Position numbers and translations under genes: made by a program
Part shown: positions 1 to 8,819 of the stretch, piece after piece
Numbering within the stretch: position 1 is the first letter of the stretch
Layout: each line of letters opens with the position of its first letter
DNA from: an uncultured Bacteroidia bacterium
GTDB taxonomy: Bacteria; Bacteroidota; Bacteroidia; Bacteroidales; UBA932
NCBI GenBank assembly: GCA_902785825.1
Contig: CACZZZ010000001.1
Span: 62,001-126,000, forward strand
Direction of reading: 5' to 3'
Length of the DNA stretch: 64,000 nt
The notes under the pieces: generated by a model
Databases searched by the model: none
The model's input: the letters and a program-made list of their open reading frames with translations, nothing else
Told to the model about the DNA's origin: nothing

Positions 1-91
1 CGCCTCCTGGGTAAAGGTCAAGTGGGGCAAGCTTACGGGCTGGATTGAGTCCGACAGACTCTGCGCCAATCCTGTCACCACCTGTCCGTAA
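1..91 (+). CDS. C-terminal end of an SH3-domain protein (5' truncated)
   Basis: Frame 2 is open from the left edge to a TAA at 89-91 and encodes 29 residues. It contains WVKVKWGKLTGWIESDRLC, which resembles the last strands of a bacterial SH3 domain, where a GWI/GWV strand followed by a short C-terminal tail is usual. The rest of the protein lies outside the window, so its length and role are unknown. It reads in the same direction as the FAD oxidoreductase that starts 44 bases later. The identification rests on a short stretch and is tentative. Confidence 0.5.
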   Translation, partial: ASWVKVKWGKLTGWIESDRLCANPVTTCP

Positions 92-135
92 TAATCCTCT
101 CCAGACTATCAATCAACATACATTTTAACGGATTT

Positions 136-1860
136 ATGAGAACTCTTTTCTTTTCGGTCGTCTCTTTGGTGGTCCTGACGACTTCAATGGTCTCGTGTAC
201 CAAGAAATACGATGTGGTCGTGGTTGGTGGCACCCCCGGCGGTGTAATGACCGCGATATCCGCTTCCCGGATGGGGAAGTCAGTGCTTGTTTTAGAGAGG
301 ACAAAGGTCGTGGGAGGCTTGCCCGCCAACGGCCTGGGAGCGACAGACATCGCTACCCGTGGCGCGACGACCGGATTGTTCCTTGAGTTCGTGAACCGGG
401 TCAAGGACTACTATGTGAAAGAGTATGGTCCTGATTCCCAGCAAGTTAAAGACTGCTCTTCGGGCTATCATTTCGAACCGAGCGTGGCCGCAAGGATCTT
501 TTCCGAGATGCTTTCGGAATGTCCCAATGTGACCGTGCTGACCATGAGTCAGTTTGACAGCGAGCCCTCTAACATCGAGATGGATGGCACAAGGATCAAG
601 TCGATCAGGATCCTGGATCGTGTGACGGGGAAAAAAGAGGTATTCAAGGGCAAAGTGTTTGTTGACGCCACTTACGAGGGAGACCTGGCCGCGGCTGCGG
701 GAGTACCCTTCAAGATCGGGCGTGAGGGGAAGGATGAGTTCAATGAGCCAATAGCCGGCAAAGTTTACAAATACTGGCGAGGCCCTGTTGGAGAAGGAAC
801 AACCTATGAGGGTGACAACACCATCCAGGCTTATAATTACCGCCTCTGTCTCACAAGAAACAAGGATAACATAGTTCCTTTCCGTAAGCCCGACAATTAC
901 AACCGTGAGGAGTATGTGTCTTTGATCGATGACATCCTTTATGGCTACCACACGGGTGTGGCCACTTTGGAAGTAACTGATAAGCAAAGGGAAGAGAATA
1001 AGAAGGCCATTCTATCCGGGGGGCGTACCATGATTCGTGACGATCGTTGGGGAGTAGCTAAAATCACGAATATGGTAACCCTTCCCAATGGCAAGACCGA
1101 CGCAAACAACCAGCATATGGCTTTCATATCCACGGACTTGCCAGAGGAGAACTGGCAATGGCCGACCGCCTCTTGGGAATGGAGGGACGCTTTCGCCAAG
1201 AGGCTCAGGGAATACACTGAAGGACTGCTCTGGTTTGCGGCTAATGATGAGGCTGTCCCGGCGAGTTTCCGCGAGGAGGTCAAAGGATGGGGATTCGCGG
1301 CGGATGAGTACACGGATAACGATAATTTCCCGCGTCAGGTATATGTGAGGGAAGGGAGAAGATTTGAGGGAATGTATTTCTTCACCGCCAATGATGCCGA
1401 GCTTCCTACCGACCGGGGACCTTTACACAGAGACGCTATAACAGCCAGCCATTACGCTTTGGATTCCCATGCGCATCATAAGCGTGAACCCGGCCGAATC
1501 CACCTTGAAGGATTCTTGTCATATCCTACCGTTCCATACAATGTGCCCTATGGCGTTATTGTTCCCAAGAATGTCTCCAACTTGCTATTCCCAGTCCCGG
1601 TGTCAGGTTCTCATACAGGTTTCTCGACCTTGAGGATGGAACCTTGCTGGATGGCACTGGGCCAGGCCGCCGGAACCGCCGCCGCCCTCGCTATAGATAA
1701 AGGGACCACCGTCCAGGGTGTGGACATTCCCACCTTGCAGGATGAACTTCTTAAGCAGGGAGCGACACTGGTCTATATGAAGGGCCATTCCCCTTCAGAT
1801 CCTGATTTCATCAAGCTCCAGAAAGAGGCTCTGTCCAAGGCATCAGAGTCGGGAATCTGA
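136..1860 (+). CDS. Secreted FAD-dependent oxidoreductase lipoprotein (FAD_oxidored family)
   Basis: The 574-residue product starts with a hydrophobic signal ending in a lipobox-like TSMVSC (Cys near residue 21), so it is probably a lipoprotein. A dinucleotide-binding beta-alpha-beta unit follows at once: VVVVGGTPGG, then the acidic end of strand two, VLVLE. This is the FAD-binding motif of the FAD_oxidored family. A second flavin-contacting region appears late, around GQAAGTAAALA. Homologues are common in Bacteroidota, often near glycan-degradation genes, but their substrates are mostly unknown and none can be named here. The gene stands alone, with convergent minus-strand genes downstream. 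The start is the first ATG before the signal peptide. Confidence 0.85.
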   Translation: MRTLFFSVVSLVVLTTSMVSCTKKYDVVVVGGTPGGVMTAISASRMGKSVLVLERTKVVGGLPANGLGATDIATRGATTGLFLEFVNRVKDYYVKEYGPDSQQVKDCSSGYHFEPSVAARIFSEMLSECPNVTVLTMSQFDSEPSNIEMDGTRIKSIRILDRVTGKKEVFKGKVFVDATYEGDLAAAAGVPFKIGREGKDEFNEPIAGKVYKYWRGPVGEGTTYEGDNTIQAYNYRLCLTRNKDNIVPFRKPDNYNREEYVSLIDDILYGYHTGVATLEVTDKQREENKKAILSGGRTMIRDDRWGVAKITNMVTLPNGKTDANNQHMAFISTDLPEENWQWPTASWEWRDAFAKRLREYTEGLLWFAANDEAVPASFREEVKGWGFAADEYTDNDNFPRQVYVREGRRFEGMYFFTANDAELPTDRGPLHRDAITASHYALDSHAHHKREPGRIHLEGFLSYPTVPYNVPYGVIVPKNVSNLLFPVPVSGSHTGFSTLRMEPCWMALGQAAGTAAALAIDKGTTVQGVDIPTLQDELLKQGATLVYMKGHSPSDPDFIKLQKEALSKASESGI

Positions 1861-1888
1861 AAAGTACTTGAAGAAGCGATTTCCGGAA

Positions 1889-2812
1889 CTACTTGAATAT
1901 CTGCTTTAAAGGTCTTCCTCTCCAGTCGTCGGGAATGTCCAGGCCGAGGATGTAGGCGATCGTTGCGGCGGTGTCGTACTGCATCATCGGCTCGGGGAAC
2001 TCAAAGCCTTTCTTCACTTTCTTTCCGAACACGATGAACGGGGTCTCCAGCTCCAGCATCGTGAAGCCGCCATGGCCCTTGTCCTTTCCGCCGTGGTCGG
2101 AGGACATGATGATGATCGTGTCCTCGAATATTCCTGCGTCCTTAAGGGCTTGGATGACCATGCCGACTCCGCGGTCGAGACCCTTCAGGCACTCAATGTA
2201 CTCGGGACCGTACCAGCCGTAAGTGTGGCCGGCGTTGTCCAGGGCTCCGTAATAGAAGGTGAAGAAGTCGGGCTTCTTGGTCTTGATGTACTCGGTGGCT
2301 ATCTTGGTGTATTCCTCGGTGGGAATCATTGTCTCCTTGCCCCGGTAGGTCTTGATGAAATAGTTGTAGTCAAGGGCCAGTGTGTCGGCGAGGATGCCGA
2401 TGCAGTCCCAGTCATAGACGCAGCCGATCTCGGCATTGGGTCTTTGCTGGCGTAGGATCGTGAATATCGTCGGCGGGATGCCGTTGCCATTGTCAGAGGT
2501 GGATGGAATCGTACCTTTAAGGGAGTTCCACTTGTCGAAGCCGTGCATCTCCGTGGGGAGACCATTGAACATGGAGGTCCAGTTGATCGCTGACGCTGAG
2601 GGCATTACCGAACGCTTCGCCAAGGTCCAGCTTCCGTTATCCATAAGGTAATGGATGTTGGGAAGATCCGATGCCGGAATCTTCCGGACCGCCTCGGCCG
2701 CCCATCCGTCAATACCTATCATTACCACATGTTTCGCCTTCTTCTTGGCCGCATCGGCCTCTACGTTCGCGACAAGGCAAAGAGCCGTCAATAGGATAAA
2801 GAACTTTTTCAT
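1889..2812 (-). CDS. Secreted alkaline-phosphatase-superfamily phosphodiesterase / nucleotide pyrophosphatase
   Basis: The 307-residue product has a cleavable signal peptide (MKKFFILLTALCLVANVEA). It then shows the alkaline phosphatase superfamily pattern: the first metal ligand in VVMIGIDGW, a presumed nucleophile region PSASAINWTSMFNG, and the late metal-binding block SSDHGGKDKGHGG. This matches type I phosphodiesterase/nucleotide pyrophosphatase proteins, which hydrolyse phosphodiesters or pyrophosphates outside the cytoplasm. The exact nucleophile (Ser or Thr) and the substrate cannot be settled from sequence. The gene lies 10 bases downstream of an endonuclease/exonuclease/phosphatase lipoprotein, so the two are probably co-transcribed and may act together on secreted phosphate esters. 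Confidence 0.85.
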   Translation of the reverse strand: MKKFFILLTALCLVANVEADAAKKKAKHVVMIGIDGWAAEAVRKIPASDLPNIHYLMDNGSWTLAKRSVMPSASAINWTSMFNGLPTEMHGFDKWNSLKGTIPSTSDNGNGIPPTIFTILRQQRPNAEIGCVYDWDCIGILADTLALDYNYFIKTYRGKETMIPTEEYTKIATEYIKTKKPDFFTFYYGALDNAGHTYGWYGPEYIECLKGLDRGVGMVIQALKDAGIFEDTIIIMSSDHGGKDKGHGGFTMLELETPFIVFGKKVKKGFEFPEPMMQYDTAATIAYILGLDIPDDWRGRPLKQIFK

Positions 2813-2822
2813 AATCAGGAAA

Positions 2823-3785
2823 TTATCTCATATTAAAGTCTATCATTATTGGAAGATGATCGGAAGGCCGCCAGAAGTTTGAGAGCTCTTGCGGATCCCT
2901 GACCGGGGTAGTGTAGCCGTCCCAGATGACCTCGGCGGAAGTTATCCGGTCGTAAAGCGGCTTCGTGCAATAAACGAAGTCGATCCTGGAGCTCTTGCTG
3001 CCGACGGTGGGGATGAACTCTCCAGGATGTTTCTCCTTGATCACATCTATGTAAGGAGTGTTTCCGAGGATATAATCGTGGACCAGAAGCCTGGGGTCGT
3101 CATCAGGGTAGTTATATTTCTCATTATCCACCCTTGAGCGGGCGTTGAAATCTCCCATCATCATCCAAAGCTGGTCCTTTGCCTCCGGAACGGTGCCGAT
3201 CGTGTGCTCGCAGATGTATTCCATCTCCATCGCCCTGTACTTGTCGCCGCCATGATCGGCCTTTGATGCCTCCCTGTCCTCGACCCCTGGCGCATAAGCC
3301 TGCGGCCAAGTGTGGAGGGTCACGATGTTGACAGTCTTGCCGTTGAACTCGACGGTGGCCCAGCCGGCTCCGTGCGCCACGATCCTGTCTGGTTCCTCGC
3401 CGGTGATCTTATCGACGTAGGTAATTGGATATTTGGATGTTATGACCTGGGGATAATTGTCCCTGTATCCGCCGATCCCCCAGTACTTGTGGCCGTAACG
3501 GGCAGCGAGTTCGCCCCAGCCTTCCACCAGATACCGGTCTTCTTTCGGCATGGCCTTGTCGGAGTCGGTCAGCCAGATGCTTTGGGCCTCGCACCAGACA
3601 CAGATGTCCGGGTCCTGAGCCTTGACGAAATCCACGAAGCGGTTGTAGTTGTCATTCTGGCCGTCCCACATCCCGTTCTGTATATTCCAGTACAAAAGCC
3701 TCATTGTCAGAGGCTTCTTCTCGCATGAGCAGAGAAAGCAAGCGGCCAGCGCTGCCACGATTAATGTGATTTTGCCCGTTTTCAT
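2823..3785 (-). CDS. Endonuclease/exonuclease/phosphatase family lipoprotein
   Basis: The 320-residue product begins with a signal ending in the lipobox ACFLCSC, so it is probably anchored in the envelope. The EEP (DNase I-like) fold is marked by LLYWNIQNG, the MMGDFNARS block with its catalytic Asp and Asn, SSRIDFVY, and the terminal SDHLPI with the catalytic His. Family members cleave phosphodiester or phosphomonoester bonds, so a nuclease, sphingomyelinase-like enzyme or sugar phosphatase are all possible. It is the first gene of a two-gene minus-strand unit with the phosphodiesterase downstream. Confidence 0.85.
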   Translation of the reverse strand: MKTGKITLIVAALAACFLCSCEKKPLTMRLLYWNIQNGMWDGQNDNYNRFVDFVKAQDPDICVWCEAQSIWLTDSDKAMPKEDRYLVEGWGELAARYGHKYWGIGGYRDNYPQVITSKYPITYVDKITGEEPDRIVAHGAGWATVEFNGKTVNIVTLHTWPQAYAPGVEDREASKADHGGDKYRAMEMEYICEHTIGTVPEAKDQLWMMMGDFNARSRVDNEKYNYPDDDPRLLVHDYILGNTPYIDVIKEKHPGEFIPTVGSKSSRIDFVYCTKPLYDRITSAEVIWDGYTTPVRDPQELSNFWRPSDHLPIMIDFNMR

Positions 3786-3870
3786 GATTGGTTATGGTTT
3801 GTGGACATAAAGATAGCTTTTATTTTCCGGTTTTTTTTGTTATATTGCAGAGAAAAGATCATTTATAATC
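3786..3870. promoter_or_regulatory. Divergent promoter region with an 8-T tract
   Basis: This 85-base spacer separates the EEP lipoprotein (minus) from the nitroreductase (plus). On the minus strand TATCTTTA (3808-3815) is one base from the Bacteroides -7 box TAnnTTTG. On the plus strand TATATTGC (3841-3848) is a weaker match, preceded by a run of T. No good -33 TTTG is spaced correctly for either. The promoter calls are therefore weak. Confidence 0.35.
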
Positions 3871-4482
3871 ATGAAGAAAAGAATACTCAGCCGTCTGGGA
3901 GATATATCCAGAATCCATCACCGCGCCGCTTTCGCCGACGTTCAGTACCGTATCGACAAACATCATGGATCCAATACTTTCCTGGAGCTGGCCGCTAAAC
4001 GATTCTCTTGCAGGTCCTTCAATCATCACCCTGTCTCTTCGGTCAAATTGGCCAAGATCCTGGAGGTCGCCCGTTTGGCTCCGAGCGCCAAGAACCAGCA
4101 GCCCGTCCATGTGTGGGCGCTGACAAGTGAGGAAGCTCTCTCCCGCATCCGTCCCATCCACACCATGTTCGACGCTCCGGTCGTGATCATGGTCGGCTAC
4201 AGGAGTCCCGATGCCGCTACCAGGTCTTGTGACGGTTTCAATTGGGCTGAGACTGACGCCTCCATAGTGGGAACTCACATCATCCTTGCCGCCGCTGACC
4301 TGGATCTCGGTTGCACATGGGTGGGGTCTTTCGATCCCGCTAAGGTCAGGGAGGCTTTCCCGGAGACGGAGGGTTACGTGATATCCTCCCTTTTCGCCAT
4401 AGGTCATCCTTCCTCTCATGCGGAGCCTTCAGAGAGGCATTCGCTCAGGAAGTCCCTGGAAGAGTTCTCGACGGAACTCTGA
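3871..4482 (+). CDS. Nitroreductase family protein with an N-terminal extension
   Basis: The 203-residue product matches the FMN-dependent nitroreductase fold from about residue 37: FLELAAKRFSCRSF contains the conserved Arg that contacts FMN phosphate, followed by LAPSAKNQQPVH and the late glycine-rich VGSFDP and ISSLFAIGHP. Such enzymes reduce nitro compounds, quinones or flavins using NAD(P)H. About 36 residues precede the usual family start and contain no other in-frame ATG, so either the extension is real or initiation uses an unusual codon. The stop codon directly abuts the stop of the convergent sensor kinase (TGA then TCA). Confidence 0.8.
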   Translation: MKKRILSRLGDISRIHHRAAFADVQYRIDKHHGSNTFLELAAKRFSCRSFNHHPVSSVKLAKILEVARLAPSAKNQQPVHVWALTSEEALSRIRPIHTMFDAPVVIMVGYRSPDAATRSCDGFNWAETDASIVGTHIILAAADLDLGCTWVGSFDPAKVREAFPETEGYVISSLFAIGHPSSHAEPSERHSLRKSLEEFSTEL

Positions 4483-7400
4483 TCAGCCCCTCGGGTATCT
4501 CACTGTAAAGCAGGCTCCCTTGAGGGAGAATGACTTGGAGTAGAATATCTCCCCATTGCATTTCTCGACTATGTTACGGCATATGGACAATCCCAGTCCT
4601 GTGCCGTTGCTTTTTGTCGTGAAGTTGGGAGTGAAGAGTTTGGAGCGGTTCTCGTCGCTGACTCCAGGACCGTTATCCTCGAAGACGATGTCGTAATAGC
4701 CTTCCTTATTGGACAATCTTAATGAAATAAGTATTTGACCCTGAGCTGGTTCTTCGCCATTGTCCCGGATCTCGCCCCTGGCGTTCTCAATGGCCTGCAC
4801 CGAGTTGCTGATGAGGTTGACGAACACACGGGTAAGTTGCGGTTTCGGTCCGACGGCCTTAGCGCCCTCCAGGCCCATGTAAGAGAAGGTGATATCCTCC
4901 CTGCTGTCGAAGAGATCGATCTGCTCTTTCAACATTCTGTCAAGGTCGAGCTCTACGGGTTCCTCGGTGTAGAGCTTGGCGAATGTGGAGAACTCGTTGG
5001 CGGTGTCGGCCAGCAGGTCGATCTGGGCGAGAACCTCTTTGGATATCTCATCGAAACGGTCTGTCCAGGCCTCGTCGCCCCTGCTCTTCATCCTTATAAG
5101 CCTCTGGATCTGGAGTTTGATAGGGGTGAGAGGGTTCTTTATCTCATGGGCGACTTGGCGCGCCATAGTGGCCCAGGCCTTGTCTCTCTCGGCCTGTGTC
5201 AGCTGCTTGGTTGAGTTGTACAGGTCGTGTACCATCAGATTATATGCCCGGACCAGGCTCGAGACCTCGTCGTCCCTCTCGTAAACAATATATTCAAGGT
5301 TGTTGATGTCCACCTCGTTCATCTTCCGCCCGACTTCGGTGATCGGCTTGAACATCTTGTCCACGGCACGGCCCATGACAAGGCGGGCCAGAAGCAGGAG
5401 GATCATGAACACAGTAACGATCGTGATCGAGTGGAGAACCGCCTCTGACTTGAAATCGAAACTCTCGTCGGTGAAAGGCGCTCCCATGATCGCGATCATT
5501 TTTCCCTGGCTGTTGAACACAGGAGCGTATAGGAAATATGTCTCCGAGGTACCGACCCGTTCCTTTCCGATGTGGTATCTCCTGTTGTTGTAGATGATGT
5601 TCTTGTACGCGTCCTGGTTCATTCTTGTCCCGAGCAGCATCCTGTCGAATACCTCCGGGGTCGTGGACTTGAACTCCTTGCCGCTTGTGGTGTAAAGAGT
5701 TATGTCACACTTCATGGTGTTGCTCACGTCTTCGAGGGCGGCGGACGCCTCCTGGGTATTGAGATCCGTGTAATCCCTGGCGAACCTGCACCTTGCCTCG
5801 AGAAGAGTCTGGATCGAGTTCGTCTTCTCCGCCATGGAGTACTTCAGATTGGCGTTGTTCCTCCGGTACACAAACAGAACACTAACCGCGGCCAATCCGA
5901 TAAGGGTCATCACTAGGGCGACCATCATGGCGGCGTTGATCCTGGACTTGTAGTAATTCTTTTCCTGGACTACCCTCTTTTCCCGGAACAAGGCTATGAA
6001 AGTGAGGAAGAAGTACAAGATGAGAGTCAGGAAGAGGAAAGCCACGAAATAGTAGAAATCCTCAGTCTTCTGCCTGGAGATAAGGATAAGGTCATCGTCC
6101 GAGATGTTGTTGATGAAGTGGGTGAATCCGCTCATCCGGACATATCCTCCGTCAGCTCGGAGGATCTCCTCCTTGCGCTGCTCGTCAAGGAGGGTGGGAT
6201 AGGCGTAATTGCCCTTGTACGAGACCAGCTTGTCGAAGGAGTACTTGGCGTAAGAGTATCTGGCCGGAAGCAGCACGTCGCCTGGTGCGGAATAACCCAG
6301 GATCCTGGCGTAGCCCCTGTCCTCCCGATTGGACTTCGGGGAGACCGTGAGAAGCATCATGGTGACGCCTTTATCTTGGTTGTAGTAGGCGAAATTGCCT
6401 GTGTAGAAGTTGTTTCCGCCCTGATCCCTGTGGTAATGGAAGCGGGTGCCTTCGGCGATCGCAGTCCCTTCTGACACCATCCTCGTGAAATAATTGATGG
6501 CGGCGGGATTCTTCTCATTCTCAGGGAAAAGCTCCACAATTATGTCATTGTCCTGGGACAATCCGACCATGTAGCTCTCGACTATCCTGTTCTGTATGAT
6601 GGTGTTGCTATTCTGTATTGAGGCGAGGGAGGCTATCAGCTGGTCGGAGGCTATCTTTTCCTCCACGAGCCTTAACTGGAGCTCGAGGCTGATATTCCTT
6701 TCCATGGAGAGACGGTTCGCAAGGACATTGACCCTGTCCCTCTCTTTCCTGAAACCCAGCACACCGGCCATTGAGACCAGATACGCGGCGAACAGAACCG
6801 CCATAGCTACCCTGGCGGTAGCGGAGAGGGGCTCAATCTTGATTCCCGACAGTTTCCGCAGCGGGGGCGCCAGCATGACCCCGATCAGGGGGATCGCCAT
6901 CAGCAGGAGAACCAGGGTCAGGTACACAAGGAGGCTATATACGCTAAGATCGTTGAGCCTGTATAACTCAAGGGAGATGCTTGAGTTCTCGATTATGCTC
7001 TTGAATATGAAATGAATATAAGCTATGACCCCAGCGAGGAGCAATGTCAGGAAAACCGTATATGCTCCAAGAGCTATCTTCGGGTTTCTCCTCCGGAGGA
7101 TTTTCCGGAGAATCCGCTTCCGGGTCAGGAATAAGGCCAGAATGGCGAAGAATATGGCGGCTGAGACGATAATGAGTTCTCCCAGGGAGTTGAATACCTT
7201 GCCGTCGGCGTAGATGGTAGGGGAGAACAGCTTTGAGAATAACGCGGGGCTGGTGAACGCGCTCTGGCCCGTGATTGACTGTGAGACTACCTTGAAGACC
7301 GGTATATTCCCCAAGGTGACCAGTGAGCCTCCGTTCTCGGAGAGAGGAACGATCGTGAATCCTCTTCCGGTCGCGATCCTTGGATTGATCCCTCCGGTTG

Positions 7401-7896
7401 TCTCCTCTTCCATGGTATCCATGATCTCAAGTCCGGCTATCACCTTAACGGGGCCGTTTGACTTGGATTTGACGAGATACCATTTCATCCCGTAGTTCAC
7501 GAATAGGGGATCCTCGCCTATTTCCGCGAGAGGAGAGGAAATGCTTTCCCGGGGCCTGGACAGGCGTTGGATGACCACCTTGCCGGTGATGTCATCATTC
7601 TTGACCGGGAACTGGTTACACCATGATTGCAGGGAATCCTCGATGTAACGGTATATGACCATGTCGTCCGGCACGCCGAGATCCCCTAACCAGACACTGT
7701 TTTCAATTAAGGCGGTATTGATGTGACTGTCAAGCGTTTCCATGCGCTTCTCAAGCGCTTTTCCGGTGCGCTGGGCAGCCTTGACGACATCGCCGGGGGA
7801 GAAGCGTCTGGGCATCAGGACGGCCATGAGGACGATGGCTGCCGCCAGCGATCCCCAAAGAAGATATTTCCTGATATTACTTTTGCCCCTTGTCAT
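4483..7896 (-). CDS. Large membrane sensor histidine kinase, NtrY-like
   Basis: The 1137-residue protein has an N-terminal transmembrane helix, an extracytoplasmic stretch, several further helices in the first 400 residues, a second external region, another membrane pair near residues 630-700, an external sensor region and a last helix before a HAMP-like segment (KMFKPITEVGRKM). The kinase core follows: phospho-acceptor His917 in QVAHEIKNPLTPIK, N box around NLISNSVQAIENA, and G boxes DNGPGVSD and GTGLGLSICR. The EIKNPLTPIK form is typical of the NtrY/PAS-less NtrB-like class. No response regulator is present in the window. It overlaps rlmH upstream by four bases and is probably translated with it. 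Confidence 0.85.
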   Translation of the reverse strand: MTRGKSNIRKYLLWGSLAAAIVLMAVLMPRRFSPGDVVKAAQRTGKALEKRMETLDSHINTALIENSVWLGDLGVPDDMVIYRYIEDSLQSWCNQFPVKNDDITGKVVIQRLSRPRESISSPLAEIGEDPLFVNYGMKWYLVKSKSNGPVKVIAGLEIMDTMEEETTGGINPRIATGRGFTIVPLSENGGSLVTLGNIPVFKVVSQSITGQSAFTSPALFSKLFSPTIYADGKVFNSLGELIIVSAAIFFAILALFLTRKRILRKILRRRNPKIALGAYTVFLTLLLAGVIAYIHFIFKSIIENSSISLELYRLNDLSVYSLLVYLTLVLLLMAIPLIGVMLAPPLRKLSGIKIEPLSATARVAMAVLFAAYLVSMAGVLGFRKERDRVNVLANRLSMERNISLELQLRLVEEKIASDQLIASLASIQNSNTIIQNRIVESYMVGLSQDNDIIVELFPENEKNPAAINYFTRMVSEGTAIAEGTRFHYHRDQGGNNFYTGNFAYYNQDKGVTMMLLTVSPKSNREDRGYARILGYSAPGDVLLPARYSYAKYSFDKLVSYKGNYAYPTLLDEQRKEEILRADGGYVRMSGFTHFINNISDDDLILISRQKTEDFYYFVAFLFLTLILYFFLTFIALFREKRVVQEKNYYKSRINAAMMVALVMTLIGLAAVSVLFVYRRNNANLKYSMAEKTNSIQTLLEARCRFARDYTDLNTQEASAALEDVSNTMKCDITLYTTSGKEFKSTTPEVFDRMLLGTRMNQDAYKNIIYNNRRYHIGKERVGTSETYFLYAPVFNSQGKMIAIMGAPFTDESFDFKSEAVLHSITIVTVFMILLLLARLVMGRAVDKMFKPITEVGRKMNEVDINNLEYIVYERDDEVSSLVRAYNLMVHDLYNSTKQLTQAERDKAWATMARQVAHEIKNPLTPIKLQIQRLIRMKSRGDEAWTDRFDEISKEVLAQIDLLADTANEFSTFAKLYTEEPVELDLDRMLKEQIDLFDSREDITFSYMGLEGAKAVGPKPQLTRVFVNLISNSVQAIENARGEIRDNGEEPAQGQILISLRLSNKEGYYDIVFEDNGPGVSDENRSKLFTPNFTTKSNGTGLGLSICRNIVEKCNGEIFYSKSFSLKGACFTVRYPRG

Positions 7897-8363
7897 TCGT
7901 GGTGATATGGTTCTCCTTTGATGATGGTGAAAGCGCGGTACAGTTGCTCAACGAAGATGGCCCGGACCATCTGATGGGTGAAAGTCATCCTTGAGAGCGA
8001 GACCTTGCCGTCGCATCTGGCGTAAACGGCATCTGAGAAGCCGTACGCGCCGCCGATAACGAATACAATATTTTTGCCACCGGCGGTCATCTTCGATATT
8101 TCCTTGGCGAATTCCGTCGAGGAATACTCCTTCCCTTTCTCATCCAGCAGGATGACCGCGTCTTTGGGAGTCACACGCGAAAGGATCAGTTCTCCTTCTT
8201 TTTCCTTCACTTGCGACTTTGACAGGGACGAGGCGTTCTTTAGCTCAGGAATCTCGGAGACGCTGAAAGGGACGTAGCGCGAGAGTCTGGAAGAGTAGAT
8301 CTCCAGACCTTCCCTGACCCATCCTGAGTCGGTCTTTCCGACTGTGAGCAAGCATATTCTCAT
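7893..8363 (-). CDS. rlmH: 23S rRNA (pseudouridine1915-N3)-methyltransferase RlmH
   Basis: RlmH is a SPOUT methyltransferase that methylates pseudouridine 1915 of 23S rRNA in helix 69 on the assembled ribosome. The family is recognised from the N-terminal MRICLLTVGKT, LLDEKGKEYSSTEFA, the knotted SAM-binding FVIGGAYGFSD and the C-terminal MTFTHQMVRAIFVEQLYRAF ending near EPYHHE. An upstream in-frame TTG exists, but ATG at 8363 gives 156 residues, almost the size of the E. coli enzyme, and the TTG falls in the probable promoter. The gene overlaps the sensor kinase gene by four bases. Confidence 0.93.
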   Translation of the reverse strand: MRICLLTVGKTDSGWVREGLEIYSSRLSRYVPFSVSEIPELKNASSLSKSQVKEKEGELILSRVTPKDAVILLDEKGKEYSSTEFAKEISKMTAGGKNIVFVIGGAYGFSDAVYARCDGKVSLSRMTFTHQMVRAIFVEQLYRAFTIIKGEPYHHE

Positions 8364-8369
8364 CAATTG

Positions 8370-8377
8370 CAAAAATA
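8370..8377 (-). promoter_or_regulatory. Probable -7 promoter box of rlmH, six bases from the start codon
   Basis: On the minus strand TATTTTTG exactly fits the Bacteroides -7 consensus TAnnTTTG. It lies six bases before the rlmH ATG, so transcription would begin at or next to the start codon and give a leaderless or nearly leaderless mRNA. A CAAC/CAAA (TTTG on the minus strand) lies about 20-23 bases further out, a loose fit to the -33 element. Confidence 0.5.
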
Positions 8378-8414
8378 AGAAAGTGGCTCGGTATTTGCAA
8401 CAAATACAGCCGTC

Positions 8415-8819
8415 ATGAGGACAGGTATAAAGTTATTCCTCGCCTCCGCGGCGTTGCTGCTGTGCCTGACCGCGAAAGCGGTTTCGGACAGTTATGATGT
8501 TTTTGTCCCTATCTCCAAGTATCTTGCGAGTGGGGACGCTGAGAGTTTGTCCGCATGGTTCGCCGACAATCTTGAGATTTCCATCATGTCTTCGACGAAT
8601 GACTCAAGCCGGAACCAGGCGAAACAGATCCTCAAATCCTTTTTCGCTTCCCACACTCCGCGCTCTTTCGAGATCAATCATACCGCCTCCAGGTCCAATT
8701 CCAAATATGCCTTGGGCTATCTTAATGCCGGAGGGGAACTTTTCGAGGTGACCATATTCGTCAGTCAAGGCAAGGACCGCTACACGATCCAGCAGTTGAA
8801 GATCGACCGGATCAGATGA
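8415..8819 (+). CDS. DUF4783 domain protein, secreted
   Basis: The 134-residue product has a signal peptide (MRTGIKLFLASAALLLCLTAKA) followed by a single compact domain with the NTF2-like features of DUF4783: VFVPISKYLASGDAESLSAW, an IMSSTND stretch, and a C-terminal strand IQQLKIDRIR. The family is restricted to Bacteroidota and has no assigned function; it is expected in the periplasm. It overlaps the DUF5686 gene by four bases (ATGA), and lnt follows in the same way, so the three genes very probably form an envelope-related operon. Confidence 0.85.
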   Translation: MRTGIKLFLASAALLLCLTAKAVSDSYDVFVPISKYLASGDAESLSAWFADNLEISIMSSTNDSSRNQAKQILKSFFASHTPRSFEINHTASRSNSKYALGYLNAGGELFEVTIFVSQGKDRYTIQQLKIDRIR

